Positions 12,066 through 24,492 of a stretch of 64,000 nt of DNA are shown one piece after another; positions within the stretch are counted from its first letter, which is position 1; each line of letters begins with the position of its first letter. The stretch is from Nectonema munidae (taxonomy: Eukaryota; Nematomorpha; Nectonematoida; Nectonematidae). The translations under genes were made by a program, and so were the position numbers. A model generated the notes under the pieces. The model worked only from the letters and a program-made list of their open reading frames with translations. It was not told the DNA's origin and ran no database searches. Location: positions 141,093-205,092 of the forward strand of contig JAUIRK010000072.1 in the NCBI GenBank assembly GCA_030549495.1, written 5' to 3'.

Positions 12066-12359
12066 TAAAGATGCGTATGTTATCTTACGCTATTTATAAC
12101 GCAATTTTGTATATCCTTACGTGCCACCAATGAAATGTATTCGTCTACAGAGCACAAGTTTCACGCTTATAAATGCATTCGGACCTTCGTTCATCGAGTA
12201 TTAAGCATCTATGTAATCAATCACTCTTGCTCACTCGGGACTAATTTGCTATATTTTTGTAGGTTATAAGGGTCTAACTAATTACTGACCCACAAAAAAC
12301 TGCCCCATAATCTTCCATTTTATTGTTGGATTTGAAAATATGCTATACTATAATATACT

Positions 12360-12525
12360 ATACTAACATCGACTCTAAGACTGACAATATTCTAACAATG
12401 GTAAACCTAATTCTAAAACGAACAATATTCTAATTATGCTAAATCTAACTCTAGAACTAACAATATTCAAACTATGCTAACACTAACAATATTCTAACTA
12501 TGCTAACACAAACGTTAAAACAATA
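12360..12525. repeat. Imperfect tandem repeat, unit about 40 bp
   Basis: The words AACAATATTCTAACTATGCTA and CTAAC.CTA recur four or five times with small length changes. The stretch is non-coding. A hAT-type right terminus (TTTGCCGATCCCTG) lies nearby, ending at 12,740. Confidence 0.5.
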
Positions 12526-12740
12526 GCTTTATAGTAGTAATAAATCTCCCTTTTCTTTAAAAACATAGCTTAGGACATTGTATAGTATAGGATATATGAA
12601 ACATAGTTGGCTTGTATTTTTCTCTCAATTGTTGGACATTGATTAGTGTTTTTGTTAAACATTTCTATGTGGGGTGGGGTCGATGTGAAGACAAATGTTC
12701 TAAGAAGGGGTCGACGGGTAGAAAAGTTTGCCGATCCCTG

Positions 12741-13370
12741 CTTTAGCTCATCAGCCAAGATTACAATTATAATTTCACTAAGATAGATAGGAAATCTGAA
12801 AATTAATTTTCTATCCGTCTAACTAATCAAAACGGTTACAGATGCCAATATGTGAAGATTTAGTCTCTATCAAGATAATTTCATAAAGTGAATAAAATGT
12901 GGTCATCTTCTTTCTTTGGTGTGAAGGACTGAACAAAGAACATCATTAATGATTTCAAGAGCAACCAAACTTTTAAAGAAGGATACAAACACCGAGAATG
13001 AATTTCTCATTTGAATACCACATGCCAATGCAACACGATACTCATAAAAAGTCTTTGAGACTTTCGGATGATCTCTGAAAAAGGTATTCGAACACAGGTT
13101 GCACAAAATGAAACAGGTTTGATTGATTTTCATAAAAAAATTAGCATCACCACTGAATTCGGCATATTAAAAAAATATGTGTTTTAAATCAAAAAAAACA
13201 CACGGGCTAAAAAAAAGGGTTTCAAAATCATTAGAGGCAAATGAATGACTTTTTGTATAGAATCTTTTCTATAAATTGAAGAAAGCATTTTTAAAATCTT
13301 ACAGAAAAATACTCATCATTCCTATCAAATTGTTATAAGCTAGAAACCTTTGCTTTGATTTTTAAATGAC
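12741..13370. other. Non-coding, includes one satellite monomer piece
   Basis: At 13,114-13,169 the sequence matches part of the monomer amplified at 26,358-27,620 (TTTGATTGATTTTCATAAAA followed by ATCACCACTGAATTC). No gene was seen. Confidence 0.45.
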
Positions 13371-13376
13371 TTTATT
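13371..13376 (-). promoter_or_regulatory. Poly(A) signal AATAAA
   Basis: A reverse-strand AATAAA lies about 50 bp downstream of the stop codon at 13,424-13,426, as expected for the 3' end of the NPAT-like gene. Confidence 0.5.
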
Positions 13377-13423
13377 TTCAAATCAGATTTGGCTTCTTCA
13401 AGGATCGGAAATAGAGTTAGACA

Positions 13424-16400
13424 TTAAAAGCTGCATACTTGGCCATCTCGGACACGAAATAGAGAAAAAGAAAAATTCTAAAGCTCGTCTAATGAATTCC
13501 AAAAGGAAATAAATAAATAAATGAGTGTTGTGAATAAGAGAACAAATGAATGAAGTGGAAACAGAAGACTTAGAAAAGGTTTTCACACGCAAAAACTCAG
13601 AACAAAACGAACTCACCACACTCCCCGACTTTAATCACCGCTTTGTTGGCGCTGATAGTGGGCGGATTCTTGGCGAAATTGCCCAAACCCTCCTCCATTG
13701 ACAAAGTTCCTAAAAAGGAAAGCAAGCGCGTCACGCAAAAGCCATGTTCGAGCATACCTCCATCACAACTGTTTTCCAAATCTTCAGTTGTGTTTTCGGA
13801 AGAATCTTCCGAAGCGAATTGATCTTGTTGTAGCAGTTTACTCTTTTTATTTTTTGTCTCTAAACCTTAAAAAGAAAATAGAGAAATCCAATTGGCACAC
13901 ACAGAAAATTTACTAAAATAACTCAAAAATTGATTTTTAAATTCGTTTCTTTTGATTGTACGAGGAATATTGGTTGGCATGGGGTGTCAATAACGTGAAG
14001 GTAAAAGTGCGATGCATAAACCCAAAAATTCTAAAAAAAAAAAAGAGGTGCGTGCGTGCATTTCTTTTTTAGTTGTAGCGGTCTTTTTCCAAGCACACAC
14101 ACGATTAAGAAGAGAGGAAGGCGAAGTGGAGTTGGAGAAATAGGAAGGAATGTCATTGCGATGAAAGTGCAAAAGCCAACACAATCGAAAGTTGGTGGAC
14201 GTGTTCGATGGTTTGCGCTTTTTTTAACGAGACGGCAAAAGTGGGGCCAAATCGCGAGTTAGACCCGAAACTATTTTGTGCACGCACTCACTAGATCAAA
14301 AGGAATAAATTTGAACTAAGATCGAAAAAGTGTTTCTCTTAATGCCGCCAAGATAAGGGCAAACACTTGGGGGAGTTGGAAATAAGTGAAAAGGCGACGA
14401 GAATGCCACAAAGTTAGAGAAAGGGACAAAAAACGTACTCGGCGCATCGAGGTCGTGGAAGAGGTTTTTAAGCGAAAGTGCTGGGTCTGCGACGCCGTCG
14501 TGGTCTGGGTCGTGCGTGACGTCGTTGAAACCACGCTTTTTTGTGAGCAAGCCTTTAGCCGCGCTCTTCTCGTTGTTTGGGGCGGAGTTTTGGCACCGAG
14601 CGCAGAAGGATTTCACCTCTGTTCCATTCTGCGTAGGAAGGATTCTGGCATCGCTGCAGTTCATGCCAACTTGACCAACGTCATTACTTTTAATGGACGT
14701 TGTTCCTTCATAAAATCCTAAATACAGGAAACACCGATTAATACTGAATTCAAAATACGAGTTTAGTTTAAAAACGCAAATCTTGAAACTTTACACGATC
14801 ATTATCAACTGAATAGAAAGTTTCGCTTAACTTATCACAGACTCAAGTTTTAGATAAAAAAGAGCTTAGCATAAAAGAGAGTTCAAAAATCAAAAATTTA
14901 AGAGATACATACAATTAATCGTCTGTTAATAAAGTTTGCTGCCCAACCGACCCCAACTTGGGGACAAGGTGTAGTCAAAGAAAAAGAATCAAGTTTGATG
15001 CGTCGTTCAATCGAATTCACGTTTTGTCATGGGGTTTTGGATGGACGTTACCAACACAGAGATTAGATTCTACAAAAAACAGGCGGCTTTCTCTTTGTAG
15101 TCTCCCACGAGCTCATATGAGTTCTGTATCAAAGAGTTTTTGAAGCGTTAGGGGAGTCTGTAGATTTCTTTACTCTTAGCAAAGCAGCCTTCTTCTTCTC
15201 TTTTAGGGGTGGGGTTTTTAAAGAAAAATTGGGGGGGTTAACAACTTTAAAAAAAATTTAAATTTAAAAAAAAAACTTTTTTTTTTTAAAAAAAAATTTT
15301 AAAATTTAAAATAAAAAATGGAGCGAGAAAAAAAAAGGTTGGGGGGAAAAAAGGAAAAAAGAAATTTATTAATGACTTCTTCACGTGCTTTGAAGGAAAC
15401 GAGCGCCCGCCTTCAATTGCGCTTGCCATTCCGCGGAATCCCTCATCGATACAGTCAAGAGTAAAGGGGATTTGGTTGTAGCGAATGCACCCCTTACTCG
15501 GCACAAGGATCAGCTGACGCGCAGTTGTGTTATTTTTGCCAAAATTAAGAAATAGGACTTGCCGTATTCTGGGAGAGTGTACTCTTCCAGAATCTTGAGA
15601 AGAGAGATGTTGGCGAACATGGGGTTTTTGTGTGAATTTTGTTGTAAGGCAGCCTTGACTTCTCGGAGATGAGGCGATTCTTTCAGGAACACTTCGTAAC
15701 TACCATGCAAGCCTTGCTGCTTCAGGTACCCTAAAAAAGTTATTAAATTTACGATCCAATCAAAATTCCTAATTAGGAAGTGCTTATATGCCACACATTT
15801 GATAATGAGAAGAAGCACGAAGTTGAGTGCATTTCTCTACAATCATACATATGATACATATGATACTCTTTTCACGTGTATTAATTTCATTTTCCGCCTT
15901 CACTCCTCTACCCTGTCCAAAAAAGACAAAAAGAAAAGGTAATGGCGAATGCATTAACAAGGCAGAAAGCGACTCTGCCTCGGAAGCAAAGTCGGAAACA
16001 CGAACGAGCCAAAAGAAGCCCAAGATCTCGATAGCGAGATCTCTTGCTAAATTGTGCTTAGCAACGATGCCGAGAATTCTAAGTGAGCAAAATGTCAAAA
16101 CTGTTACATTCATTGATTTACGGATCATGTTCGCCTTCTTCAAAGTATACCATTCATTGCCTCACCAGACCGTTTGCGTAGATGTCTACTTCCTATTTAA
16201 AGGGTGTTTTCTTTTTGGCATTTTGCTTTCTTTAGTTTTGGAGGAAGCAGCAAAAAAACTTTGGTGTCTGTGACTCTTGACAAAATAGGCCTTTTCGTGT
16301 TCGACTATAAAACAACAAAACAAACAAAAGAGTTGTTTATTTGGCCAAACTTTCAATTCTTTTACCCATTTTTTAACATAATATTTCATCTTTGAAGCTG

Positions 16401-19235
16401 ACATAAATGACTGATGTTAAAGCCATTGGAAAAAGAAAATTAAAAAAAAATTGAAAAAAAAACTTTCGCAAAACTAGAAAAAATAAATAATAATAATTAA
16501 CAATATTTTTTGTAATTTTGTTTTAAACTTTTTTTAATCCAACAATATTTTTTGACTTTATGACCTAAAAAAGAAAAAACTTCAAAAATTTTAGGAAATA
16601 ATAATACAAATAAATTATTATTGGACTTTTATCTCCCCTGATGATAACGAATGCTAAACTTGAAGATTAGTCATTTTTACTAAATAACAAGTTTGCAAAC
16701 ATACTAACTTAATATTTATTGAAAAGCGCAGTTATATGCTGTATTTGATTATCTTCATCCCAACAAAAAAATCAATACCACACTGGCGAACTTGGAAGTG
16801 CATGATTAAGATTTTTAAAGCCAAATAAATTGTGTTTCTTTAGTTTAAGTTTTCACTTTGTCAAGATATCTCAGTTCACTTTCCCGAAAGAAATTATAGT
16901 GAACTAAATACATATTCATTTAGCTACACGTCTTCTTCTAATGGAACATCAATTTTTAAATGCTAGACCCAATAATTTAAATAGAAATGCAATTCCCTGA
17001 AAAACTTTTTGCATCCTCCCTCCTCAAAATATTTTACTGCCCTGTTAAAATTCAAAAAAATAAAATCTCCTTTTTCACAGAAAGCACCTACTGCATATAA
17101 ATCAAATGAAAGAAATTTCTTTTTGGATAAAAGATTTTGCAAAGTGATGTTTATGATATGAGAAGACCTGTGGAATATTTTGACTGACATTTCACAGATG
17201 AAATGATTGAGAGGGACAAGAAAATAATTTTCTTCTGTTGATGCTATTGAAATACGTGGACCTTTGTATTTCAAGGAGGTAGAACCGTTTTCTGAGAGAT
17301 TTAAAGATATGCATACATTTACATTTTGTTAATAATGATGAAATAGTAAAAGTTCGTCCTTTATAAAAGATATTGAAAAAAGAGTGTTTGTTAAAGACTC
17401 CACAACAAAAAGAAAGTATAGATGCACAAATAATTCCTCACAAGTTGCTTGAAATAATATGTCGCTAATAAACCAAGTGGGGTTTAAGGTTTTTTCCAGA
17501 AAAGGCAGCGATCGCTATGCTTATGATTTTTATTCAGTTAAGTCTTCGATTTTGGAAAACAGTTGAGGATTTGCCTCTGGAAACTAGGGTATACGACTTT
17601 GTTACACTTTGCCTGAAAATTCTAATTTTTTTTGTCTTTCTCGACAATTATTGCAATACCGTTGAGTTGCCAAACACTCTGAAAGAAAGGGCCACTATAG
17701 GAAAAGACTGACTTAAAGTTCTCAAATTATCTTCGGATAGAGAAACGAAGAAAAACGGAAGAGGTTCGTACGAATCTTTTTACAATAAAAAGTATGATGG
17801 ACAGGTTATACATCGGTTTGACAACAAAGGTGCCATACTTTCTTCCAATTATTTTAGTGTTTTGCCAATGGATAATGTTAAAAGAAGGATAAAGAAAGAA
17901 AAATTTGCAAAAATATAGAAAGGCCAAGCATTGCTCGTGTCTATAATGAAGACATTGGTGGAAGTGATATTTTTGATATGATTATGGCTTTGAATCGAAT
18001 TGATCATAGAACTTCTAAACTTGAATACCAGTTGAACAAAATTACACTTATTGATTGGAAGAACAAACAAACAAACGCAAAAATGTTTTGGAAAGAAGTA
18101 GGGGAATACAGAGAGGCTTCTTTATAACTGCGCGATATCAGTTTTAATATTGCGCCCCTGATTCAAATATTGAAAGAGTGCTTAGTATGATGAAGCATGT
18201 AAAACCTAAAAAGAGAAACGCAATCGCTCAACAACTTTTGAATTCAATTTTAACAATAAAATTTGGCCTATTAAGGTTGGATAAGATATTGGTAGATTAG
18301 CAGCATACAAAACTTATGATTCGTGGTTACTTCTTCTAGCAAAAATTATACAAGTAAGAAGAAAATCTAGAAGAAATATTTGAAATTTAAAAATAAAGTT
18401 GTTTGTTTCATTAATTTCTGTTTTTTAGATTATTTTGGATTTATTTTTTTTCATTTCTGATTATTATTTTCATTAAAAATAGTTGGCAGCACTGTTTTGC
18501 CCTAAGATGAGGATTATAAGCTGGCAGCCCTGTTTTGCCCAAAGATATGGCATGATAAATCATTTGCAAGAAAGGACTTTTGTTTCAAAAAGTGAAACTG
18601 TGGCGTATGCTAACGCAAACATTGAGTATTGAATGTAGAATTGCTCTTTTAGGAGACGAGAAGGAAATTGTTTTATCTTGTCATAAATAATAAATAGTAT
18701 ACAACTGCAAAAATGATGCACATTTGTAACCCTTGCAGCATCACATATGCTACATGGACAAAAAGTGCTCTTCGCAAAGAATAATTCTTCCTAAACTTGT
18801 TTTAAAGGAAGGTTGCATTTTTACTTTGAGATGTGATACCGTCCGAAAAAAGGGTTAAATGGGCACTTCAAATCTAACTGATCTGTTCTTCATTCGATAC
18901 AACAGTCGGGCACAATTTGGGCCAAGTTGATGAGAGGCAGAAAGTAGCAACTAGGGAGCGTAATTTTAGAGTTTATTTTGCACTGCTTGTATCGCTTGCT
19001 CTACACTAACACGTGTAACCCTTGGCGAATGGGATAACCGATTCTCTTTTTCTTAAAGCGCTTTCCATGAAGCTTTTGTCTGCCTACGCTTACACTTGAT
19101 TGTGCGTCTCAGGGCGCGCCAAGAATTTTACTTATTCTCATTCTCGTTAAACACAAAAGGCGAATACAAATTCACAAAAAAAGAAGGGTGGAGTTTACCT
19201 AGGATGAGTCGCGCGACGTCTGATTCCAAAAGCAT
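13424..19235 (-). CDS. NPAT: NPAT/Mxc-like LisH protein gene
   Basis: Exon 1 (19,235-19,199) encodes MLLESDVARLILG. Exon 2 (15,730-15,563) continues in phase with YLKQQGLHGSYEVFLKES and later SLLKILEEY. This is the LisH N-terminus of NPAT (vertebrate start MLLPSDVARLVLGYLQQE), the histone-locus-body scaffold that drives histone gene transcription in the nucleus. Exon 2 ends at a GCAAGT donor, a GC-AG intron. A second block, 14,718-14,439, 13,865-13,758, 13,709-13,617 and 13,446-13,424, joins in phase with consensus sites (GTACGT, GTATGC, GTGAGT) and ends GQVCSF and stop. Exon 2 (phase 1 out) and 14,718 (phase 0 in) do not match, so an exon between them is missing or the second block is another gene. 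The readable product is about 240 residues, far shorter than vertebrate NPAT. The LisH exons are secure; the rest is inference. Confidence 0.7.
15171..15380. other. Homopolymer-dense low-complexity stretch
   Basis: Runs of G, T and A follow one another almost without mixed sequence, unlike the surrounding intron. It may be genuine low complexity or an assembly or read-error artefact. No coding. Confidence 0.5.
17270..18080 (+). pseudogene. piggyBac (PGBD-like) transposase fragment
   Basis: Plus-strand pieces read GFKVFSRKGSDRYAYDFYS, IRLCYTLPEN, GRGSYESFYNKKYDG, KRRIKKEKF and ARVYNEDIGGSDIFDMIMAL. The last corresponds to the GGVDLLD region that holds the third catalytic aspartate of piggyBac transposases. 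Several frame changes and stops separate the pieces. N- and C-terminal regions and TTAA ends were not found. It lies in the large first intron of the NPAT-like gene, on the opposite strand. Confidence 0.6.
18130..18300 (+). pseudogene. hAT C-terminal dimerisation fragment
   Basis: The frame reads SNIERVLSMMKHVKPKKRNA then LLNSILTIKFGLLRLDK, matching the hAT C-terminal ERvFS.M...K..RN pattern. Downstream, at 18,485-18,560, a GGCAGCxCTGTTTTGCCC unit occurs twice and may be a decayed hAT terminus. It abuts the piggyBac fragment directly. Confidence 0.5.
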
Positions 19236-19560
19236 GCCTGGATTCTGGAAGCGCACGAGCAACAGCTGATGAGGGAGGCAAAGCGCGTCTTCTAAAGCTC
19301 CACCAAAACTAAATTCGTTATGGATGAAAGGCAGTCGTGAGAAGAATCCTCCCAAATGCTCTGCCAAAGAGGTCGTGCAAAATAAAGCATGCCATTTTCA
19401 ATTCGCAAGAAGGAGCATCGTATTCACCGATCTTCCGAAAGCTTCTTTCCGTTGCTGAAGTGGTTTTGCGGACACTCATACCTACTAGAGCCGATGGCCC
19501 TGCAATTCGGTTGATATTGTCTAAGCCAGTCGGCAGGAGTGGTAGCGTAAATGAATGCTA
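19236..19560. promoter_or_regulatory. GC-richer region upstream of the NPAT-like start
   Basis: This region is clearly less AT-rich than its surroundings and lies immediately 5' of the ATG at 19,235. Frames are open on both strands. It probably holds the 5' UTR and promoter; a divergent transcript on the plus strand is possible. No TATA box or initiator could be assigned with confidence. Confidence 0.3.
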
Positions 19561-19860
19561 AACACGCTCAGTTTGAATTTTAGTAGGATTTAAAATTATT
19601 GTTGCTTATAAAAATTAACAGGATACACAACTTGCTTACCTATTCATTTACTTATTGCAAAACAAAACTCTTAGAAAATGAGGAAAATTTTGTCATTATA
19701 CAAATTCTGCCTAGCAAAGGACCTCACGGTTGGAAATGTGCGAAACTGGGTCGTCTCACAATTCATTGTAAGGAGCTTTCTCATGTACCTATAAATTGGG
19801 AGGAAGAGCATGTCTAAGCAGACGGGAAGTGTCCTGTTTATCTAAAAATGTAAAATCTTC

Positions 19861-21360
19861 TAAAGAATTCCATTACAATATTTAAACTCCTTCATAGAAT
19901 CCCTGCAATTTACACCTAAATTTTATAAAATCTCAAATAGAATCTCATTTTATATTTATAAAATCCAATTTTATTTATTTTATAATTATAAAAGATTTTA
20001 TATTCTCATATAAAATCCCATCACTACTCATAAGGTTGAATAATAAAAATTAAAAGTACATCAATTACTTTTTTGAGTAGCTAGCGAGAAAACAAACAAG
20101 ACCTTAAAAAGTTTTATAATTTTAGAACAATTAATCTTGTGCAATATTTTTAAATTGTTGACTTTCATTAAATATAATAAAATTTTGTATTAATACTCTC
20201 TTGTAATGGAAACCATAAAAATTCAACCATTTTAATTTTAAGTTTCCTTAAAATTATAAAACATAACTATTTAATTGATTTATTTCAATTATTCAATAGA
20301 TCATAAAGTGAAAAAGATAGTAATTTAAACATAAGATATCTTACATTATAAAATGACAATAAAAGTAAATACTTTTGATACCTACGACATTAATGGGTCG
20401 TGGCAAAATGAGCTGACAGAAATAAAGTTAAATTGCCACCTAATAAAAAAAGATATGAACATGAAACTTGACATACATATAAATCTCGAGTTTCTTATTC
20501 AGAAAAATATTATCTTAATCTATAAAGTTATGTCAAAGACCTCATTCTGATGATAAGAATGCAAAATTTTTATAATTGTGAACCATTTTTGTTACCTCGA
20601 TAAGTATTAAAATGTCAACGCGAAAAAATTAAAACAAAATTTTTTATTTTTAAGAAAAAAAAATAAAATATAAGTAAAAACATTAAAATTTTCTTAACGT
20701 GTGAATATATTTAAATTTAATTATAAAATTACTTAAATTAACAAATGTAGAAAATGTTAGATTATTCCCAAATAAAAAAAAGTGTGTTTATGCTAAAATG
20801 ATTTTACGATATTTTTTGACATATTTCTCAATTTTTTTTCTATTTTCTTTATGCAAATAAATTCTTCTTGCTCATTTTTCATTTTACGAAAACTATTCTA
20901 TTTAATTGTACAGCTTTGTCTTATAAAATAAGTACACTAAAAACTGAATATTAAGTTGAGTTAACTTTAATTTTAATCTATTATCCTGTTTATACGTATA
21001 ATATATTCCAGATAATAAATTAAAATGACTCACGACTATTCAATATCCGTAAACTTTTACTGATTATTTTTTATATGTAAAACTAGAAGTTTAATGATTA
21101 CTTATGATAAAAAAACAAGTTTCATTTAATTTAATTCACAACAAAAGTCACAATTGTTAATAAATGTAAATTAAGGAGAATTTTATTAAAGAAAATTATG
21201 GCAACATGTGATGCTAGCGAGCGTAAGTTCAGCTATGCTGCCCATATTATTTCTGCAAGAAGATCGACATTAAAAAGCCAAACCGTCAATGATATTTCAT
21301 TTTTTTAATTTTTTATTATTATAATATATTTACAAAAAGAATAAGACATTTATTGTTAGA
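19861..21360. other. AT-rich non-coding DNA with a dispersed repeat
   Basis: No gene is seen. About 20,455-20,625 resembles 59,395-59,555 on the same strand (shared words ACATACATATAAA, CTCGAGT, TATTCAGAAAAA and TGTTACCTCGAT), so a dispersed repeat of unknown type occurs at both places. Confidence 0.45.
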
Positions 21361-21472
21361 TTTCTATAAAAAAGGTATGTTTAATAGAATACAGGATATA
21401 AGGAATAGATCCGTTTTAATTTTTTTAAATATATCGTTGGCTCCCATTACTTTTAGTTTCCTATATGCATGA

Positions 21473-22803
21473 AGGTCAAAGATCTATTTGTGAAAATTAT
21501 AGACCCATCAGTATAATAACATCTCTGTCGAAAATCTTCGAAAGGTTACTTTATGATCAGATATTTTCCTACATATATCAGAATAACATTTTATATAGTT
21601 GTCAATTTGCATTTAGACCCAATTATTCGTCAACATATCTCCATTCATATTTCTTAAACGAAGTTTCTACTCTACTAGATAGATCTGATGAAGCTTTAGC
21701 TATATTTGTTGATCTATCTAAAGCTTTTGATTGTGTGTCACATAAAATATTGATAGATAAGTTACAGTACCTTGGATTCTCCTCACAGGCAATGAATCTC
21801 TTATCTTCTTACCCAACTTTACGTTGTCAGCGGGTCGAAGTTGAGGGAGTTTTCTCGAATGAGAGTATTATTTTTAATGGCCTACCTCAAGGTGGTATAC
21901 TTGCCCCATTACTGTTTTCCCTGTTCATAAATGATCTTCTTATGTGTAATGAAAAAACTAAGTTTTTAATGTTTGCAGATGACATCACTGCTATAGTTCC
22001 TCTATCAGAACTGAGCCCATCATGTTGCTATATTGACCAAGTTATTAATCCAGTTTTAGATTGGTGTAGAGCAAATTTTCTCCAAGTAAATGGTAATAAA
22101 ACAAAAGCTATGTTTTTTTCAAATAAGAAAAAAAGAATTGAATGTAAAAATAAAATTGAAATTGTTGAGGAATATAATCTACTAGGCTTGAGAATAAATC
22201 GTTATTTGAATTGGAAAACTCATATAAGTTTTTTAGAAACTAAGCTATGCTCTATAAACGGCATTATGAAAAAGTATAAAAATGAGTTGCTTACACATTC
22301 GAAGCTGGTAATATATAAAAGTTTGTTTTTACCACACTGTTACTACAGTATTATAAATTGGGGATACAGTGACATTACCAAACTGTTTCAACTTCAGAAA
22401 AAGTCAATAAGGTTAGTATTTAATCAGCCCTCATCAAGTCATACATCTCTCTTATTCATGCAAAACAATTTATTTAAAATTAAAAGATATATACTATATG
22501 CAAATATCTAATTTTACATACAAGCTTTTTTCGAATACTTTGCCTAAAATATTCAGTCCATGGATTGCAATCTATTGTGCATCTAAGAATTATTGTCTTA
22601 GAAATTCTAGTAGTTTACCAATAATAAGGACTAAGCTTGTCTCTACGAAAAATTACTTAAGACATAGAATAATAAAACACTAGAATAAATTTCTTTTGAA
22701 ATTCGGAATAGAGAAGTCTTTGAGATATTTCAAGAATACACTACAAATGTTTTTGTTAAATAAATATGATCAGACCTGTACAAATAAAAAATGTTTTGTT
22801 TGT
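21473..22803 (+). pseudogene. LINE reverse transcriptase, truncated
   Basis: The frame from 21,473 reads ENYRPISIITSLSKIFERLL, then FVDLSKAFDCVSH, GLPQGGILAPLLFSLFINDL and the catalytic FADD box at about 21,975. The thumb-like tail GLRINRYLNWKTHI and YKSLFLPHCYYSIINWGY follows. Near 22,500 the frame shifts by one and continues as SNFTYKLFSNTLPKIF. An in-frame TAG at 22,681 precedes a final stretch ending CFVCKLQM. Endonuclease and ORF1 are absent through 5' truncation. The palm itself is intact, so this copy is fairly young. Confidence 0.85.
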
Positions 22804-23222
22804 AAACTGCAAATGTAAACTTATCATGTTTTAATGTTCTTTCGCTCCTCTTTATTATACATATATATATTCAGTTTTATAAATCAAACACTTTTTTATT
22901 ATTTTTGATATTATACAATATCCTTGCCAACCAAAGATGTTCCAACAAGCCTTTTTTTCCTTTTATTCTCAACCGCTTCTTACCAAAAAGATTGCTCATG
23001 GAAGTGATTACACAATGGCTGACGCTTTCAAATCGTCCATGATGTCTCTCCAATCCTTAAGAAAAAAAAATATATATATCATTTTAAATATAAGGCATCT
23101 TTTTTTTCTATATCCATAGGAGAAAATGATTTGCATGTTCACGTATCATCTAGTTGTATATATATATATTTTTTTTCCTGTCCATTATTTTATGATATAA
23201 TAAATTTCTTCTTCTTCTTCTT
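21473..23222 (+). mobile_element. 5'-truncated LINE with 12-bp TSD and (TTC)n tail
   Basis: The direct repeats CTATATGCATGA lie at 21,461-21,472 and 23,223-23,234. The body starts inside the RT domain, as expected for incomplete target-primed reverse transcription, and ends in a (TTC)n tract at 23,208-23,222. The uninterrupted target exists at about 29,020-29,035. The clade is in the CR1/L2/jockey range by RT motifs; I cannot be more exact. Confidence 0.85.
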
Positions 23223-23345
23223 CTATATGCATGATTTGATAAAAATGATTAGAGGACGAAGTTTAACTTTCTATTCTAAAAGTAACGGGAGTCAACGATA
23301 TATTAAAAAAAATATTTTCGCACAGATGGATCTCTATAGTATTTT

Positions 23346-24492
23346 TAACTTGAGATATAAAAAAATATTTTTACAACAGAAATTTTAATTTTTTCATATA
23401 CACAACTAAGTTTATTCTATGCCTCCTTAAAATTAATATAAACCCTTCAAAACACACAAATGCTAATTAACTTTAGTGTATGACTCCTCAAAATTAATAT
23501 CATCTCATTTAAACACACAAATGCTAAATAATTATTATTTTTGTCAATAATATTTAGTTTTTCACAATGGAGTATTTATAAAAATGCCCCCATAGTTCTA
23601 CGCACTATGTGGTTATGTATATAAATATCATAACCTATAAAGATTTGATATTTTTTAAAAATTTCATTCAAAACAAAATCAAAAGTATCGTGTAATTTTA
23701 TTCTCAAAAGCAGAACTTTTTATGATACCTAAGTACTCAAAAATCTAAACTCGTTTGCACAAACCCTAAGATTTTTTAGATTTTAATTAAAAATCATAAA
23801 AATTTCATTAAATTTTTATAAAAAACCTAAAGTTTAAAGTTTTGTGAAAATTAACGAATATATCTTAAATCTAAAAATTTTAATAATTAACACCATTTTT
23901 CATAAATTGTATTGCAAAAATAACGAACATAATACTAATAAAATATATATTTGAAAAGAATTTCTAAAAATATAAAACTTTTTATAGTATCGTCTGAAGA
24001 AGTAAATATTTAAACTTAATTAATTTACAATTATTAAATTTAAAAACAATTTAAACAATTATTTTTAAAGGATGAGATTTCTTAAAGATAAAAAATTCCT
24101 TCGATAAAAATGATATTCCATAGTGCAACTAAATTTAATACTATCATATCATTCTTAAAAGGCCTCAAAAATGATACCTCTAAAGTTTCAAAAAAAAAAT
24201 TTGTAAAATTTGCTAGTATTTGATTGACAGAAAAAACAAAGGGCATATATTTTTAGAAATTTAAACTTTTTCAAAATAATAATTGAGTTGATCTTAATGG
24301 CATAGAGTCAAATCATGTATAAAAAGATGAAAAATGGCAAATAGCGCTTCTTTGATAAAGGTATAATATATAAACAAAGAATATAAAGGTGCAAAAAGTT
24401 CTGATGAGCAGTAAAGTTTTGTATATAGACCTGATGAGTATAATCTTTTATTTTACGTTAATAACTCGAAGACTAAAAAATGTCGAACAAAT
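23346..24492. other. AT-rich repeat-derived DNA
   Basis: At 23,415-23,530 a unit of about 70 bp (CTCCT.AAAATTAATAT to ACACACAAATGCTAA) occurs twice in tandem. At about 23,565-23,630 the words CACAATGGAGTAT and AAAAATGCCCCCATAGTTCT recur and are also found at 24,985-25,035 inside the hAT copy. They are related to the ends of the element at 36,406-36,959. No gene. Confidence 0.45.

Larger units (their letters stand above)
21370..23345. mobile_element. Inverted-repeat MITE carrying a LINE in its loop
   Basis: The left arm (about 21,400-21,460) and right arm (about 23,260-23,345) are inverted copies around the word ATATATCGTTGGCTCCC...ACTTTTAG. The same family occurs uninterrupted at 28,894-29,204, where the loop reads GCATATGCATGATTTGG. 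Here that loop is split by the LINE at 21,473-23,222. This is a small foldback DNA element with no coding. Confidence 0.75.

Noticed and set aside
15386-15513. Open frame LILVPSKGCIRYNQIPFT as an exon linking the two NPAT blocks
   Set aside because: Its composition is exon-like, but entering it from exon 2 in phase gives an immediate stop.
15827-16273. Plus-strand 148-codon frame with a Ser/Lys-rich centre
   Set aside because: Only about 50 codons have coding-like composition, the minus strand is equally open, and it lies within an intron of the NPAT-like gene. Neither strand gave convincing splice sites.
19337-19561. Plus-strand open frame of 74 codons as a gene
   Set aside because: It overlaps the GC-rich region upstream of the NPAT-like start, matches no family I know, and shows no splice or poly(A) support.
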